A stretch of 64,000 bases of DNA from Algiphilus sp965216485 (GCF_965216485.1 NZ_OZ244162.1:2542001-2606000), one strand, 5' to 3'. Shown: positions 18,649 through 28,105, counted from the first letter of the stretch. Numbers and translations: made by a program. Notes: a model not told the origin generated them from the sequence alone.

Positions 18649-19698
18649 TCAGGCTGTGCCTACCGCGGCATCGGTGCCCAGTTCGCGCGCGATGTCTTCG
18701 CCAATACGTGCCGGCAATCGCTGCTGGGCCTCCACGATAGCGACATCCATGGCGTGTGCGAAGGCCACACTATCCGCGCCACCGTGCGATTTGATCACGA
18801 CCCCACGCAGACCAAGCAGGCTCGCCCCGTTGTAGCGCCGCGGATCGATCCGCGAGCCCAAGCGCTTGAGCACGGGCCAGGCGACCGCACCGGCGACCTT
18901 GCCCCACCAGTGCTCCTGAAAAGTCGCCTGCATCATCTCCTTGATGAAGCCGGCTACGCCCTCGGCGCTCTTGAGCGCCACATTGCCGACGAAACCGTCG
19001 CTCACCACCACATCCGCCGCATCGCCGAAGAGGTCGTTGGCTTCCACATAGCCCACATAGTGCAGGCGCGACGCCTGCAGCAACTCCTGGGTCCGGTGGA
19101 TGGCCTCGACGCCCTTGATTTCCTCTTCGCCGATATTGAGCAGCGCCACCCGCGGCCGCGGCGTACCGTCGATGAGGCGCGCCAGAACGGAGCCCATCAC
19201 GCCGAACTGGAACAACTGCTCGGGTGTGCAGGCGGCATTGGCGCCCAGATCGAGGAGGTAGGTGTGCCCCTGTCGGGCCGGCAGTGCGGATACGATGGCC
19301 GGCCGATCGATCCCTGGCAGGGTTTTCAGCACGAAACGCGCAATGGCCATCAATGCGCCGGTGTTACCTGCACTGATCGCGGCGTCCGCCGCGCCATCAC
19401 GCACGAGATTGATGGCCACCCGCATGGAGGAATCCTTCTTCGCACGCAACGCGCGCGATGGAAGCTCGTCCATGGTCACCACTTCGCTGGCGTGCTGCAC
19501 GAGCACACGCGCGTCCTGCGCGAGCCCGTGGCGCCCGAGCGCCGCTGTCAGCGTTTCACTGTCCCCGACCAGGGTTAGCCGCACACGGTCGTGGCGTTGC
19601 AGACACAGGGAGGCTGCAGCGACCACGGCTTCGATGCCGTTGTCGCCGCTCATCGCGTCAACCGCGAGACGCACGGCCTCCCCCGTCGTCGTCGTCAC
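18649..19698 (-). CDS. plsX: phosphate acyltransferase PlsX
   Basis: Makes acyl-phosphate from acyl-ACP for phosphatidic acid synthesis (with PlsY). 349 residues. Seen: VDAMSGDNGIEAV near the N-terminus, SAGNTGALMA, ALLNIGEEEIKG, and VVSDGFVGNVALK. Same operon order yceD-rpmF-plsX as E. coli and Pseudomonas. The usual following fab genes are not here; radA follows instead. Confidence 0.96.
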   Translation of the reverse strand: MTTTTGEAVRLAVDAMSGDNGIEAVVAAASLCLQRHDRVRLTLVGDSETLTAALGRHGLAQDARVLVQHASEVVTMDELPSRALRAKKDSSMRVAINLVRDGAADAAISAGNTGALMAIARFVLKTLPGIDRPAIVSALPARQGHTYLLDLGANAACTPEQLFQFGVMGSVLARLIDGTPRPRVALLNIGEEEIKGVEAIHRTQELLQASRLHYVGYVEANDLFGDAADVVVSDGFVGNVALKSAEGVAGFIKEMMQATFQEHWWGKVAGAVAWPVLKRLGSRIDPRRYNGASLLGLRGVVIKSHGGADSVAFAHAMDVAIVEAQQRLPARIGEDIARELGTDAAVGTA

Positions 19699-19721
19699 GC
19701 GCTATCGCCCTTCCGCGATGC

Positions 19722-19907
19722 TCAGTCTTCGGCGCTGGAGGTGTCGATCAGCTTGCGACCGCGGTAGTAACCGTCGGCAGTGACGTGATGACGCAGGTGC
19801 GTCTCGCCCGAGGTCGGATCCGTCGACAGAGCGGGGCCCGTCAGCGCATCGTGCGCGCGACGGTGACCGCGACGGGACCGGGACTTCTTGCTCTTCTGAA
19901 CAGCCAT
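19722..19907 (-). CDS. rpmF: 50S ribosomal protein L32
   Basis: 61-residue L32, MAVQKSKKSRSRRGHRRAHDA at the N-terminus, and the typical LRHHVTADGYYRGRK. No zinc-binding CxxC pairs, so it is the Cys-less form. Between yceD (3-base gap) and plsX, standard order. Confidence 0.97.
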   Translation of the reverse strand: MAVQKSKKSRSRRGHRRAHDALTGPALSTDPTSGETHLRHHVTADGYYRGRKLIDTSSAED

Positions 19908-19910
19908 GCT

Positions 19911-20393
19911 TCATTCTCCGTGCGAACCCGGCGCCGGGCCGCTGCTTTTCCAATTCTCCGCGTGGCTTTCGCACGCATCGTCTTCACATCGAGGCAGATC
20001 CGGCAGGGCGAGCAACAGCTCGTCCTCCAGTCGTTCCAGGAGCGGCAACACCGCATCCTCCGCCCGCCACGTATCTTCCTGCTCTATCCAGCGCGCTTCT
20101 TCTTCCTCGCCCTGAACGACGACCACAGCAAACGCGAGATGCAATGGCCACTCGAATATCCGCATGCAACGCGCGCACTCCAGAGGCAGGAAGCCTTCCG
20201 CGCCCCCCACCACACGGTGGACCGCGAAACGCGGCCGCTCGCCGCGGGCCTGCACCGCTACCGACCACTCCGGCGCTTTCAGCAGCGCCGCAAGGCGCGG
20301 TAGGTCCTTTGGACCCAGGGTCGCGGCAACTTCCTGCTGCTTGCCACAGAACCGATCCAGGATGACGCGCTCTGGCAAGCTGTGAGTGCCCAT
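19911..20393 (-). CDS. yceD: YceD/DUF177 23S rRNA accumulation protein
   Basis: 160-residue DUF177 protein thought to aid 23S rRNA accumulation / large-subunit biogenesis. Seen: the conserved CxxC stretch PLECARCMRIFEWPL, the acidic WIEQEDTWRAED region and the DELLLALPDLPRCEDDACE motif. ATG at 20393 is preferred; the frame is open to a TTG at 20432. Three bases separate it from rpmF. The spread of Cys in the motifs could bind metal, which is inference. Confidence 0.88.
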   Translation of the reverse strand: MGTHSLPERVILDRFCGKQQEVAATLGPKDLPRLAALLKAPEWSVAVQARGERPRFAVHRVVGGAEGFLPLECARCMRIFEWPLHLAFAVVVVQGEEEEARWIEQEDTWRAEDAVLPLLERLEDELLLALPDLPRCEDDACESHAENWKSSGPAPGSHGE

Positions 20394-20456
20394 TGCGGGC
20401 GCGATGATAGAGACCCGCAGGCATTTCGTCAAAAACCATCACGAAAAGGGTGTCCG

Positions 20457-21065
20457 TTGATCAACGCACCTGGCGCATACCCGCCCCCTCTACTGCTCGC
20501 CTCGACCTCTCCTTATCGCGCGCGTCTGCTTCAGAGGCTGCGACTGACCTTCGATACCTGCGCGCCGGCAGTGGATGAGGAGGCAGAGCCCGCCACCGAA
20601 CCGGGGGACCGGGCGCGCCGGCTGGCGAGCCTGAAGGCGCGGGCGGTCGCCCGGCAGCATCCCGAGCATTGGGTGATCGGTTCCGATCAGGTCGCTAGCT
20701 GCGTGGGTCGCATCCTTTCCAAGCCCGGCAGCGCCGAGCAGCAGAAAGCGCAGCTGCAATGGCTCTCCGGCAAGACGGCAGAGTTCCACACTGCAGTTGC
20801 GCTCGTCTACCCAGACGGCGGCCGCCGCCGCGAACGCCAGCGCCTGGTGCGTACCCGTGTACGCTTCCGGCCGCTCGACAGCGATGCGATCAACCGCTAT
20901 GTGGACGCCGAACCGGCTGCCGACTGTTGCGGAGGTTTCAAATGCGAAGGCCTCGGCATCACCCTGTTCAAAGCGGTGCAGAGCCCAGATCCGACTGCGC
21001 TTGAGGGGCTGCCGTTGATCGCCACCGCGACGCTGCTGCGCCAGGCGGGCCTGCTGCTGCCCTAG
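20457..21065 (+). CDS. yceF: Maf-type nucleotide pyrophosphatase, YceF subfamily
   Basis: Hydrolyses 7-methyl-GTP (YceF type) to the monophosphate and PPi, a housecleaning activity. About 202 residues from a TTG at 20457 preceded by AAAAGGG. Seen: LLASTSPYRARLLQRL, VIGSDQV catalytic region, and the C-terminal CCGGFKCEGLGITLF and LEGLPLIA, which match the E. coli YceF form more than the dTTP-specific Maf. Divergent from yceD, as in E. coli. Confidence 0.88.
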   Translation: MINAPGAYPPPLLLASTSPYRARLLQRLRLTFDTCAPAVDEEAEPATEPGDRARRLASLKARAVARQHPEHWVIGSDQVASCVGRILSKPGSAEQQKAQLQWLSGKTAEFHTAVALVYPDGGRRRERQRLVRTRVRFRPLDSDAINRYVDAEPAADCCGGFKCEGLGITLFKAVQSPDPTALEGLPLIATATLLRQAGLLLP

Positions 21066-21074
21066 CCTCGTGCC

Positions 21075-22082
21075 TTAACACACGGCATCGGCTCGAAGCT
21101 GTACCAGCGCGCGTCCGGTGACTGTGCCGTCGATCAGCTGGCGACAGTAGTCCGGCAAGGCCTCCAAACCGATGGTGTTGGTCACAATGGCCTCCAGCTT
21201 GGCCGGCTTCCACGGGCCTGACAGCTTCTCCCAAACCGCCTCGCGCATCGCGCGCGGGCATTCCACCGAGTGGATACCGAGCAAGGACACACCGCGCAGG
21301 ATGAAGGGCATGACGGTGGTATTCAGCTCGATCCCGCTGGCCAAGCCAATCGACGCGATATTGCCGAAGGGAACCACCGTACGCGTCATCGCGGCCAGCG
21401 CCTCACCGCCAAGATTATCGACTGCCCCGCCCCATTGCGCCTTTTCCAAGGGCTTGCCGCCGGAGGCCACTGCCTCGGGGGTGACCACCTCGCTGGCACC
21501 CAGGGCTTTGAGATGCGCTTCGGCATCCGACTTGCGCGATACCGCCGTGACGCGATAGCCGAGGGCTGACAACAACTGTATCGCGATGCTGCCTACGCCA
21601 CCGGTGGCGCCGTTGACGAGGATCGGGCCCAGCTCCGGGTGCTGATGGTTGTCGAGCATGCGCAATACGGCCAGCCCGGCCGTAAAGCCTGCGGTGCCAA
21701 GCATCATGGCCTCGCGCAGATCAAGGCCGGCTGGCAAGGGCACTACCGCGTCGGCAGGTAGTCGCGCCCGTTGGGCATAACCGCCATCAAGGGCTTCCCC
21801 GATATTGCAGCCGGTGACGAGCACCTTGTCGCCCGGGGCGTAGCGCGGATCTGAGGATTCCGCGACCACGCCGGCCAGATCGATGCCGGGAACGCAGGGG
21901 AAGCGTCGAATGATGCGACCGGCGCCGGTCACGGCGAGCGCGTCCTTGTAGTTCACCGACGACCAATGCGTGTCGATGACCACCGAACCCTCGCCCAGAT
22001 CCTCCAGCGTCAGTTGCTCGGCCTCGCAACGCGTGGTCTTGTCGCCGTTGTCATGTATGCGCAGTGCCTCGAAGCGGCTCAT
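21075..22082 (-). CDS. acuI: acrylyl-CoA reductase-like MDR oxidoreductase (YhdH/AcuI family)
   Basis: 335-residue zinc-independent medium-chain reductase/dehydrogenase; in E. coli the homologue reduces acryloyl-CoA with NADPH. Seen: SSVNYKDALAVTGAG and PCVPGIDLAGVV near the N-terminus, the nucleotide loop NGATGGVGSIAIQLL, and GTAGFTAGLAV. Convergent with yceF and upstream of nothing obviously related; a role in detoxifying acrylyl-CoA from odd-chain or propionate metabolism is inference. Confidence 0.85.
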   Translation of the reverse strand: MSRFEALRIHDNGDKTTRCEAEQLTLEDLGEGSVVIDTHWSSVNYKDALAVTGAGRIIRRFPCVPGIDLAGVVAESSDPRYAPGDKVLVTGCNIGEALDGGYAQRARLPADAVVPLPAGLDLREAMMLGTAGFTAGLAVLRMLDNHQHPELGPILVNGATGGVGSIAIQLLSALGYRVTAVSRKSDAEAHLKALGASEVVTPEAVASGGKPLEKAQWGGAVDNLGGEALAAMTRTVVPFGNIASIGLASGIELNTTVMPFILRGVSLLGIHSVECPRAMREAVWEKLSGPWKPAKLEAIVTNTIGLEALPDYCRQLIDGTVTGRALVQLRADAVC

Positions 22083-22094
22083 TGCGTTGTCCCC

Positions 22095-22769
22095 CTAGTT
22101 CTTGAGTGGTCCGGCTTCCAACCATGCCGGCAAAAGCGTGATGGCGTCGAGTACCCCCAGTGCGCCCGCCGCGTGCAGACGCTCCGCGGGATGGGCACCC
22201 CCGGCCACTGCCAGCGAGGGTACGCCAGCGGCTTCGGCCATGGCGATGTCGTAATCCGTATCGCCGATCATCAGCGCGCGATGCGCCGGCACACGGCATT
22301 CTTCGAGCAACTCGAACAGCATCAAGGGATTCGGCTTCGTCGCGGTCTCGTCGGCCGTGCGCGTGGCGATGAAGGCCCGCTCCAGCGGCGCGTGATGCGC
22401 AATGGCCCGGTCCAGGCCGATGCGCGACTTGCCGGTGGCAACGGCCAGGCCGTGGCCCCTCGTGTGCAGCGTCGCGATCACCTCCAGCACACCGTCGTAG
22501 AGTGGCGCGACGCTATGCGCGGCATGCTCACCCTGCGCCGAACGGTGGGCCATCAGCGTCGCCTCCAATGCCGCCGGATCGTGCTCGGGATAGAGCTCTG
22601 CCAAGCCTTCGCGAAAGCCAAGCCCGATCAGGCTGCGAATGGCCTCATCGCTGCGTGGAGCCAGCCCCAGGGCGCGTATGGCGCGCTGCATACCATCGAC
22701 AATGACGCCGGTCGAGTCCGCCAGCGTTCCGTCCCAATCGAAGATCAGCAAATCGAACTGCCGCGCCAT
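22095..22769 (-). CDS. HAD-IA family phosphatase
   Basis: 224-residue haloacid dehalogenase-fold hydrolase resembling phosphoglycolate phosphatase. Seen: motif I DWDGTLADST (nucleophile Asp), motif II VATGKSR, motif III lysine in ATKPNP, motif IV GDTDYDIAMAEAAG. The ATG is directly adjacent to the rluC stop, and the rluC-HAD pair is also found in Pseudomonas, so the two probably form an operon. Substrate unknown. Confidence 0.88.
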   Translation of the reverse strand: MARQFDLLIFDWDGTLADSTGVIVDGMQRAIRALGLAPRSDEAIRSLIGLGFREGLAELYPEHDPAALEATLMAHRSAQGEHAAHSVAPLYDGVLEVIATLHTRGHGLAVATGKSRIGLDRAIAHHAPLERAFIATRTADETATKPNPLMLFELLEECRVPAHRALMIGDTDYDIAMAEAAGVPSLAVAGGAHPAERLHAAGALGVLDAITLLPAWLEAGPLKN

Positions 22770-23714
22770 TCATCCACCTTCCAGTCGGGTCACCACGGCC
22801 CGGAGTTCCTCCGGGAGCGGGGATTCTATGGCTAGCGTGTCGAAGCCCTCTGCCGTGGGCAAGCGCAGTCTATGGGCGTGCAGAAACAGGCGGCGCAAGC
22901 CGCCCTTTTCGCGCACGGGCGCATGTTGCTCGCGCGTGCCGTAGTTTCGATCCCCCGCCACCGGATGGCCAATAGACTCCGCGTGCGCTCTGATCTGGTG
23001 CATGCGTCCGGTGCCGATGCGCACTTCGCAGAGGGCGCCATAGCGTGTGCAGGTGGTCGGGATGAATTCCGACACGGCCGCCTTGCCATCCTCCGCCGTC
23101 CGCGCGCGCTTCTGGCCCGACTCGCGCTGCACGCGCAGCGCGGAAGTCACTTCACGCGGACCGCCGCGCCAGGGCCCCACGCAAAAGGCCAGGTAGCGCT
23201 TGTCTGCACCACCGCCCCCCATCGCCTGCTGCGCGCGCAGCAGAGCGGGCCGAGACTTCGCCAGGACGATGATGCCGCTGGTATCCCGGTCAAGACGGTG
23301 CGCCAGCTCGACATAGGGATACCGCTCCCAGGCGCGCACCACTTCGATGACGCCGAAGTCAGCGCCAGTGCCAGCGTGTGCCGGCAGACCGGCAGGCTTG
23401 TCGAGGACCAGGTAGTGCGCATCGTCGAGCAGAATGCGCTCCCGCAGTCGACGCAGGAGATCGTCCGGCGGCCGTCGCGTGGTGCTTCGCGTCGCCGTGC
23501 GCACCGGAGGAACGCGCACCGTCTCGCCCAGGTGCACTCGCCGACTCGGCTTGGCGCGGGCACCGTCGACGCGCACCTGACCGGAGCGCAGCAGACGATA
23601 AACATGCGAGCGCGGAACCCCCGGCAGCAGGCTCAGCAGGTAGTTGTCGATGCGCTGTCCGTCATTTTCTTGCGCTACGACAACATGGCGGACTTGTGAA
23701 TCATGGTTGGACAC
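22770..23714 (-). CDS. rluC: 23S rRNA pseudouridine synthase RluC
   Basis: Makes pseudouridines at 955, 2504 and 2580 of 23S rRNA (E. coli numbering). N-terminal S4 domain (DNYLLSLLPGVPRSHVYRLL) and catalytic domain with AHRLDRDTSG holding the catalytic Asp. Length about 314 residues. A GTG at 23714 (VSNHDSQVRHVV) is favoured, but a GTG at 23747 is also possible and no ribosome site decides. Divergent from rne, as in many gammaproteobacteria. Confidence 0.93.
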   Translation of the reverse strand: MSNHDSQVRHVVVAQENDGQRIDNYLLSLLPGVPRSHVYRLLRSGQVRVDGARAKPSRRVHLGETVRVPPVRTATRSTTRRPPDDLLRRLRERILLDDAHYLVLDKPAGLPAHAGTGADFGVIEVVRAWERYPYVELAHRLDRDTSGIIVLAKSRPALLRAQQAMGGGGADKRYLAFCVGPWRGGPREVTSALRVQRESGQKRARTAEDGKAAVSEFIPTTCTRYGALCEVRIGTGRMHQIRAHAESIGHPVAGDRNYGTREQHAPVREKGGLRRLFLHAHRLRLPTAEGFDTLAIESPLPEELRAVVTRLEGG

Positions 23715-23747
23715 AGGCAAACTACCCAGTGATTGCACGTATGGCAC

Positions 23748-24130
23748 CAGTGTTCCGGTGCGTGCGGCGAACCGTTGCGAGCGCGCGCTGAACGCGCAGC
23801 CTCACGGCGGTTGGCATGCTCAGCATGGCATTCGAATTTTTGCAACCGCGCTCTATGCGCGGTCCCCACCACCGCGTACCGCGGATGGCCAAGAGAATAC
23901 CGATTCAGGCGCGCCCACGCGCGTCATGCTAAAGCACCACCGCTTATTGATAGCGCCTATGCCCGCCCCGACCACAGCCCGCCTTCCGATGCCGCGACTC
24001 CGTCGCAGGCCGGCGGCTGTGTCGATGCCGCGCCAAGCGCTACGAAGCGTTGATCCAGGTGCCCACAGTAGAACGGTCCTGAATCCCTCAGACATCCGCG
24101 GCTGCGCTTCTTCATCAAGAGCACATCCGC
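23748..24130 (+). other. 383-bp rne/rluC intergenic region, structured rne leader candidate
   Basis: No convincing gene. It contains several short inverted repeats: ACCGCGC/GCGCGGT around 23847-23864, CCGCG/CGCGG near 23872-23884 and GCGCG/CGCGC near 23909-23923. In E. coli the long rne 5' leader is a hairpin sensor through which RNase E controls its own mRNA; a similar role here is inference from length and position, not from sequence identity. The rluC promoter must also lie here. No clear sigma70 promoter could be picked out by eye. Confidence 0.45.
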
Positions 24131-27100
24131 ATGAAACGCATCCTTATCAATGCCACGCAGCAGGAAGAGCTGCGTGTCGCTATCGTCGACGGTCAGAAGC
24201 TCCTCGACCTTGACATAGAAACGGCCGCCCGAGAGCAGAAAAAGGCCAATATCTACAAGGGCCGCGTGACGCGCGTCGAGCCCTCATTGGAAGCCTGCTT
24301 CGTCGACTATGGCGCAGAGCGCCACGGCTTCCTGCCGATCAAGGAAATCGCGCCCGAATACCTGAAGCAGACGCCGGATGGCGGTGGCCGATCGCCGGAC
24401 CAGATCCGCGAGGGCCAGGAAATCATCGTGCAGGTCGAGAAGGAGCAGCGGGGCACCAAGGGTGCAGCGCTGTCCACCTACATCTCGCTGGCCGGCCGCT
24501 TCCTGGTACTCATGCCCAACAACCCGCGCGCCGGTGGCATTTCCCGACGCGTCGAAGGTGAAGAGCGCGACGAACTGCGCGAGACGCTCAGCCAGGTGAG
24601 CTGTCCCGATGGCATGGGGGTGATTGTCCGCACCAACGGCATCGGCCGCAGCGCCGAGGAGGTCCAATGGGACCTCGACTATCTGGCCGAAATCTGGAAC
24701 GCCATCACCACAGCGGCGGAGCAACGCAAGGCGCCTTTCCTGATTTACCAGGAATCCAACATCATCCTGCGCGCGCTGCGCGACTACCTGCGCCCGGATA
24801 TCGGTGAGGTCATCATCGACAACCCGGAGCTCTATGAGCAGGCACAGGCGCACCTTGCACACGTCATGCCGTCGACGCTGCCGCGTCTCAAGCTGTACAC
24901 CGACAACATCCCGCTGTTTTCGCGCTTTCAGGTCGAGTCGCAGATCGAGAGCGCTCACCAGCGCGAGGTCCAGTTGCCTTCCGGAGGATCGATCGTGATC
25001 GATCGCACCGAGGCGCTGACCGCCATCGATATCAATAGCGCGCGCGCCACGGGTGGTAAGGACATCGAGGAAACCGCCTTCCAGACCAATCTGGAAGCCG
25101 CCGATGAGATTGCACGGCAGCTTCGTCTGCGCGACGTGGGCGGCCTGGTGGTGATCGATTTCATCGACATGAGCGCCAACAAGCACCAGCGCCAGGTGGA
25201 AGAGCGCTTGCGCAAGGCCACCGAGCGCGATCGCGCCCGGATTCAGGCGGGGCGGATATCCCGCTTCGGGCTCCTGGAGCTCTCTCGCCAGCGCATGCGG
25301 CCCGCGCTGGGTGAACACACGCACGAAGCCTGCCCTCGCTGCGAGGGCCACGGCCACATCCGCAGTGTGGAATCGCTGGCCCTGTCCATGCTGCGACTCA
25401 TTGAAGAGGAGTGCATGAAGGAGAAGACGGGGCGCGTACTGGCGCAGGTACCGGTCGATGTCGCGGCCTTCCTGCTCAACGAGAAGCGCGCAGTAGTGCG
25501 AGAGATCGAGGACCGCAACAAGGCCGACATCATCGTCGTGCCGAATCCGACACTGCTGACACCACGCTTCGAGATCACTCGGGAGAAACTCGACGGCAAG
25601 CAGGCCAACCGGCCGGACACCTCCAGCAGCTACCGGCTCGCCCAGGATTTTTCCGAAGCCTCTGCCGCCGAGAAGGCGTCCAGCCGGGATAAGGCCCCGC
25701 AACCGGAAACGCCAGCCGTCAGCATGATGCGTCCGTCGACTCCCCCTCCCGAACCCAAGTCCGTCGAGGCGCCGCCCGCACCGACGACAGCCCCGGAGAC
25801 CGTGACGAAGCCCACCTTCTGGGAACGTGTTCGGGCCTGGTTTGCTGGCGCGAGCACGGCTTCGGCCAGTGTGGAGTCGTCCAGCACGGACGGCGAAGCC
25901 ACCACATCAGCCGACAGCCGCGCCGGCGGCGGCCAGCGCAGCGGCCAAAGCGGTCACTCCCGCCGAGGCGCCGGACAGAGCAGCAGCACCGGTCGCCGCA
26001 GCCGTGGCTCCGGCAGCAACCGCCGACGCTCAGGGAACACGAGCGAAAGGCGTGGGAGCAGCGGCGGCGGAAGCAACACGAATGAAGGCACGAACGGCGC
26101 CCGTGCAAATGCCCAGAGCGGACAGGAAAGTGGCCGCAAGGCTGCCTCTTCCGCCAAGCCCTCTACGGAGACGAATGGCGCCGGCACCAAGCAGAAGGCG
26201 AAGGAAAGCTCGGACGCACGCCCACGTAACAACGACAGCAGCACGAACCGCGCTGCCGAGAAGATGGGTGCCGCTGCTTCCCAGCAGATGGACAGCGAAG
26301 CGTCGGCGGCGCCCGCGCACCATGCCGCTGATCCCAGCGCGGACAAGTCGGAGCCACGTCAGGCTTCGGCGTCGCAACAGACGCCCGCTCGCGACACAGA
26401 GGCTACCGAGGCAAGCAACAACAACACGCCGGCATCGGGGGAACGTCAGAATGGCAGTGGCGAAGACAACGCCAGTGACGGTACGCCGAAGCGGCGCCGG
26501 CGTCGGCGCGGCGGACGCAATCGGCGTCGCGGTGGCGCGGCTGCAGCGGGTACCGGCCAGAGCGATGCTCACACCAACTCGGACCAGGCCACCGCAACCC
26601 AGCACGCCGAGGGCGCAAACGCCTCATCGGATAGCGAAGGCGAAAACACCGCCACGTCCACACCGTCGTCCGCAACGCAAAGCCTTGGCGCAGGCGAAGC
26701 GACCTCGGCACGAACGAACGACACACCCGAGCAAGCGAATTCGACCGCGCCGGACGCGAGCGCGACGGTCGCATCTGATCCTTCTGGCCGTCGTATTCCC
26801 GCCGACGCAATCGTGGCCCCGCCGCCTCCGTCCCGTCCTTGGGACGACGAGACCGAAGCAGCCGCGGCGCCCGAGGCTACCTACCAGAATGAGACCACCC
26901 ATTCTGTGATGCCACAGGCTGCGTACAGCCACGGATCCGCGCCGAGCGCCGACGACGGCCGAGGGTCAGGTCAGGAAGTCAATGCGCAAGACAACGCGGG
27001 ACCTCCCCATGACCACACCGACGACACACGGACGGGGCTACAAGATGCTGCCGCTGGGGAAGTGATCGAAGCGACTGCGCCTTCCACACCCGACTCCGTC

Positions 27101-27715
27101 GATGACGAACTTGGCGGTGCGGCATCCATTGCTACCGATGAACAGGCAGCCTCGGAAGACGCGAATGTCCAGGAGCAAACCCCCACGGAATCCATCACGG
27201 GCGAGCCTCCCGAGAACGAGATCCCGGTGGCAACAGCGGATACCGCTACCAGCGAGCGCGAGCCTGTTGCCACGACCACTCCGGAACCGTCACAGCCCCT
27301 ACCGGCGCCTAGCCTGCATCACGCAGCGACGCCACGCGAGGCCGGCGAATCAAACAGCGAGAACGCGGACTTTGTACCCCGTCTCGTGCAGCCAGCGAAC
27401 CCCACGGAGGCGGATAGCGTGACGGTGGTCGAATCCGCCCCGGCCAAGGAACACAGCGACGACGGCTTCATTCCTCGCCTGATCGCTACCGCGGAAGACG
27501 CCAACTCAGAGGGCGCCCAGCAGTCGCCGGCTCCACAGTCCGGTGCAGACCCGAAGGAAGATGCTACGGCGTCACCCGATGATCGCAGCGCCGCGATCGA
27601 TGAGGAAGCCTCCCGAGCAGCAGAAGATGAGGACACCGCGCCCGCCGCGTCGCCGGCTCCAGAGGATGCGGAGACGCCTGAGCAACGGCAGAGCGGCAGT
27701 GGAGCCTCACACTGA
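24131..27715 (+). CDS. rne: ribonuclease E
   Basis: Essential endoribonuclease, scaffold of the degradosome. 1194 residues. Catalytic half: S1 domain (about 35-120), DNase I-like core with metal ligands D300 (AIDINSARATGG) and D343 (VVIDFIDM), zinc-link CPRC at 401-404. After residue 510 a long disordered half: amphipathic KPTFWERVRAWFAG at 560-573, a likely membrane-targeting helix; Ser/Gly/Arg-rich stretch 600-650; an Arg cluster KRRRRRRGGRNRRRGG at 787-802, probable RNA binding; acidic/Thr-rich segments; and repeated NADFVPRLVQP and DGFIPRLIAT (F1081 and F1113). Partner sites for PNPase or helicase cannot be assigned. Confidence 0.96.
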   Translation: MKRILINATQQEELRVAIVDGQKLLDLDIETAAREQKKANIYKGRVTRVEPSLEACFVDYGAERHGFLPIKEIAPEYLKQTPDGGGRSPDQIREGQEIIVQVEKEQRGTKGAALSTYISLAGRFLVLMPNNPRAGGISRRVEGEERDELRETLSQVSCPDGMGVIVRTNGIGRSAEEVQWDLDYLAEIWNAITTAAEQRKAPFLIYQESNIILRALRDYLRPDIGEVIIDNPELYEQAQAHLAHVMPSTLPRLKLYTDNIPLFSRFQVESQIESAHQREVQLPSGGSIVIDRTEALTAIDINSARATGGKDIEETAFQTNLEAADEIARQLRLRDVGGLVVIDFIDMSANKHQRQVEERLRKATERDRARIQAGRISRFGLLELSRQRMRPALGEHTHEACPRCEGHGHIRSVESLALSMLRLIEEECMKEKTGRVLAQVPVDVAAFLLNEKRAVVREIEDRNKADIIVVPNPTLLTPRFEITREKLDGKQANRPDTSSSYRLAQDFSEASAAEKASSRDKAPQPETPAVSMMRPSTPPPEPKSVEAPPAPTTAPETVTKPTFWERVRAWFAGASTASASVESSSTDGEATTSADSRAGGGQRSGQSGHSRRGAGQSSSTGRRSRGSGSNRRRSGNTSERRGSSGGGSNTNEGTNGARANAQSGQESGRKAASSAKPSTETNGAGTKQKAKESSDARPRNNDSSTNRAAEKMGAAASQQMDSEASAAPAHHAADPSADKSEPRQASASQQTPARDTEATEASNNNTPASGERQNGSGEDNASDGTPKRRRRRRGGRNRRRGGAAAAGTGQSDAHTNSDQATATQHAEGANASSDSEGENTATSTPSSATQSLGAGEATSARTNDTPEQANSTAPDASATVASDPSGRRIPADAIVAPPPPSRPWDDETEAAAAPEATYQNETTHSVMPQAAYSHGSAPSADDGRGSGQEVNAQDNAGPPHDHTDDTRTGLQDAAAGEVIEATAPSTPDSVDDELGGAASIATDEQAASEDANVQEQTPTESITGEPPENEIPVATADTATSEREPVATTTPEPSQPLPAPSLHHAATPREAGESNSENADFVPRLVQPANPTEADSVTVVESAPAKEHSDDGFIPRLIATAEDANSEGAQQSPAPQSGADPKEDATASPDDRSAAIDEEASRAAEDEDTAPAASPAPEDAETPEQRQSGSGASH

Positions 27716-27738
27716 CACCTTCAGCTTATCAGGCGCTG

Positions 27739-27990
27739 GTGACATCACTGCGCGCGCGCATGGGTGCGCGCGTGCAGCTTGATGGCCACACCTTTGCATT
27801 GCAGGAAGTGCTGGAGCGTGACGGGCTGTTGATACTGCGGGCTGTTGACCGCCCCCGCGCTTTGCAGGCGGATCAGCACGGCGATCCACGCCGGCACGCC
27901 CCCGAATGGCGTGAACTGCCGCTGATCGATGCTGTTACCGGCGAATCCAGCAGCATCGCGCGGCACCTTGCGGCGCAGCCGCTCGACTGA
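27739..27990 (+). CDS. small hypothetical protein downstream of rne
   Basis: 83 codons from a GTG at 27739, or 76 from the ATG at 27760, starting 24 bases after rne on the same strand. The residues look like a genuine short protein rather than a shadow: a beta-rich core (GARVQLDGHTFALQEVLERD, LLILRAVD) then QADQHGDPRRHAPEWRELPLIDAVTG. The frame ends just before the terminators at 28106-28147. I do not recognise a family; I have only a vague impression of similar short proteins in other gammaproteobacteria. The ribosome site is weak. Possibly co-expressed with rne. Confidence 0.45.
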   Translation: MTSLRARMGARVQLDGHTFALQEVLERDGLLILRAVDRPRALQADQHGDPRRHAPEWRELPLIDAVTGESSSIARHLAAQPLD

Positions 27991-28105
27991 CGCGGCCAAT
28001 CACGGGCAATCACCACAGCGACGCACGAGTGGGCATCGATCAATGCACTGCAGTGGCGGGCATGTGTCGCCCTTGGTAGTAGCTGTGCGTGCTGCACTGC
28101 GATTG

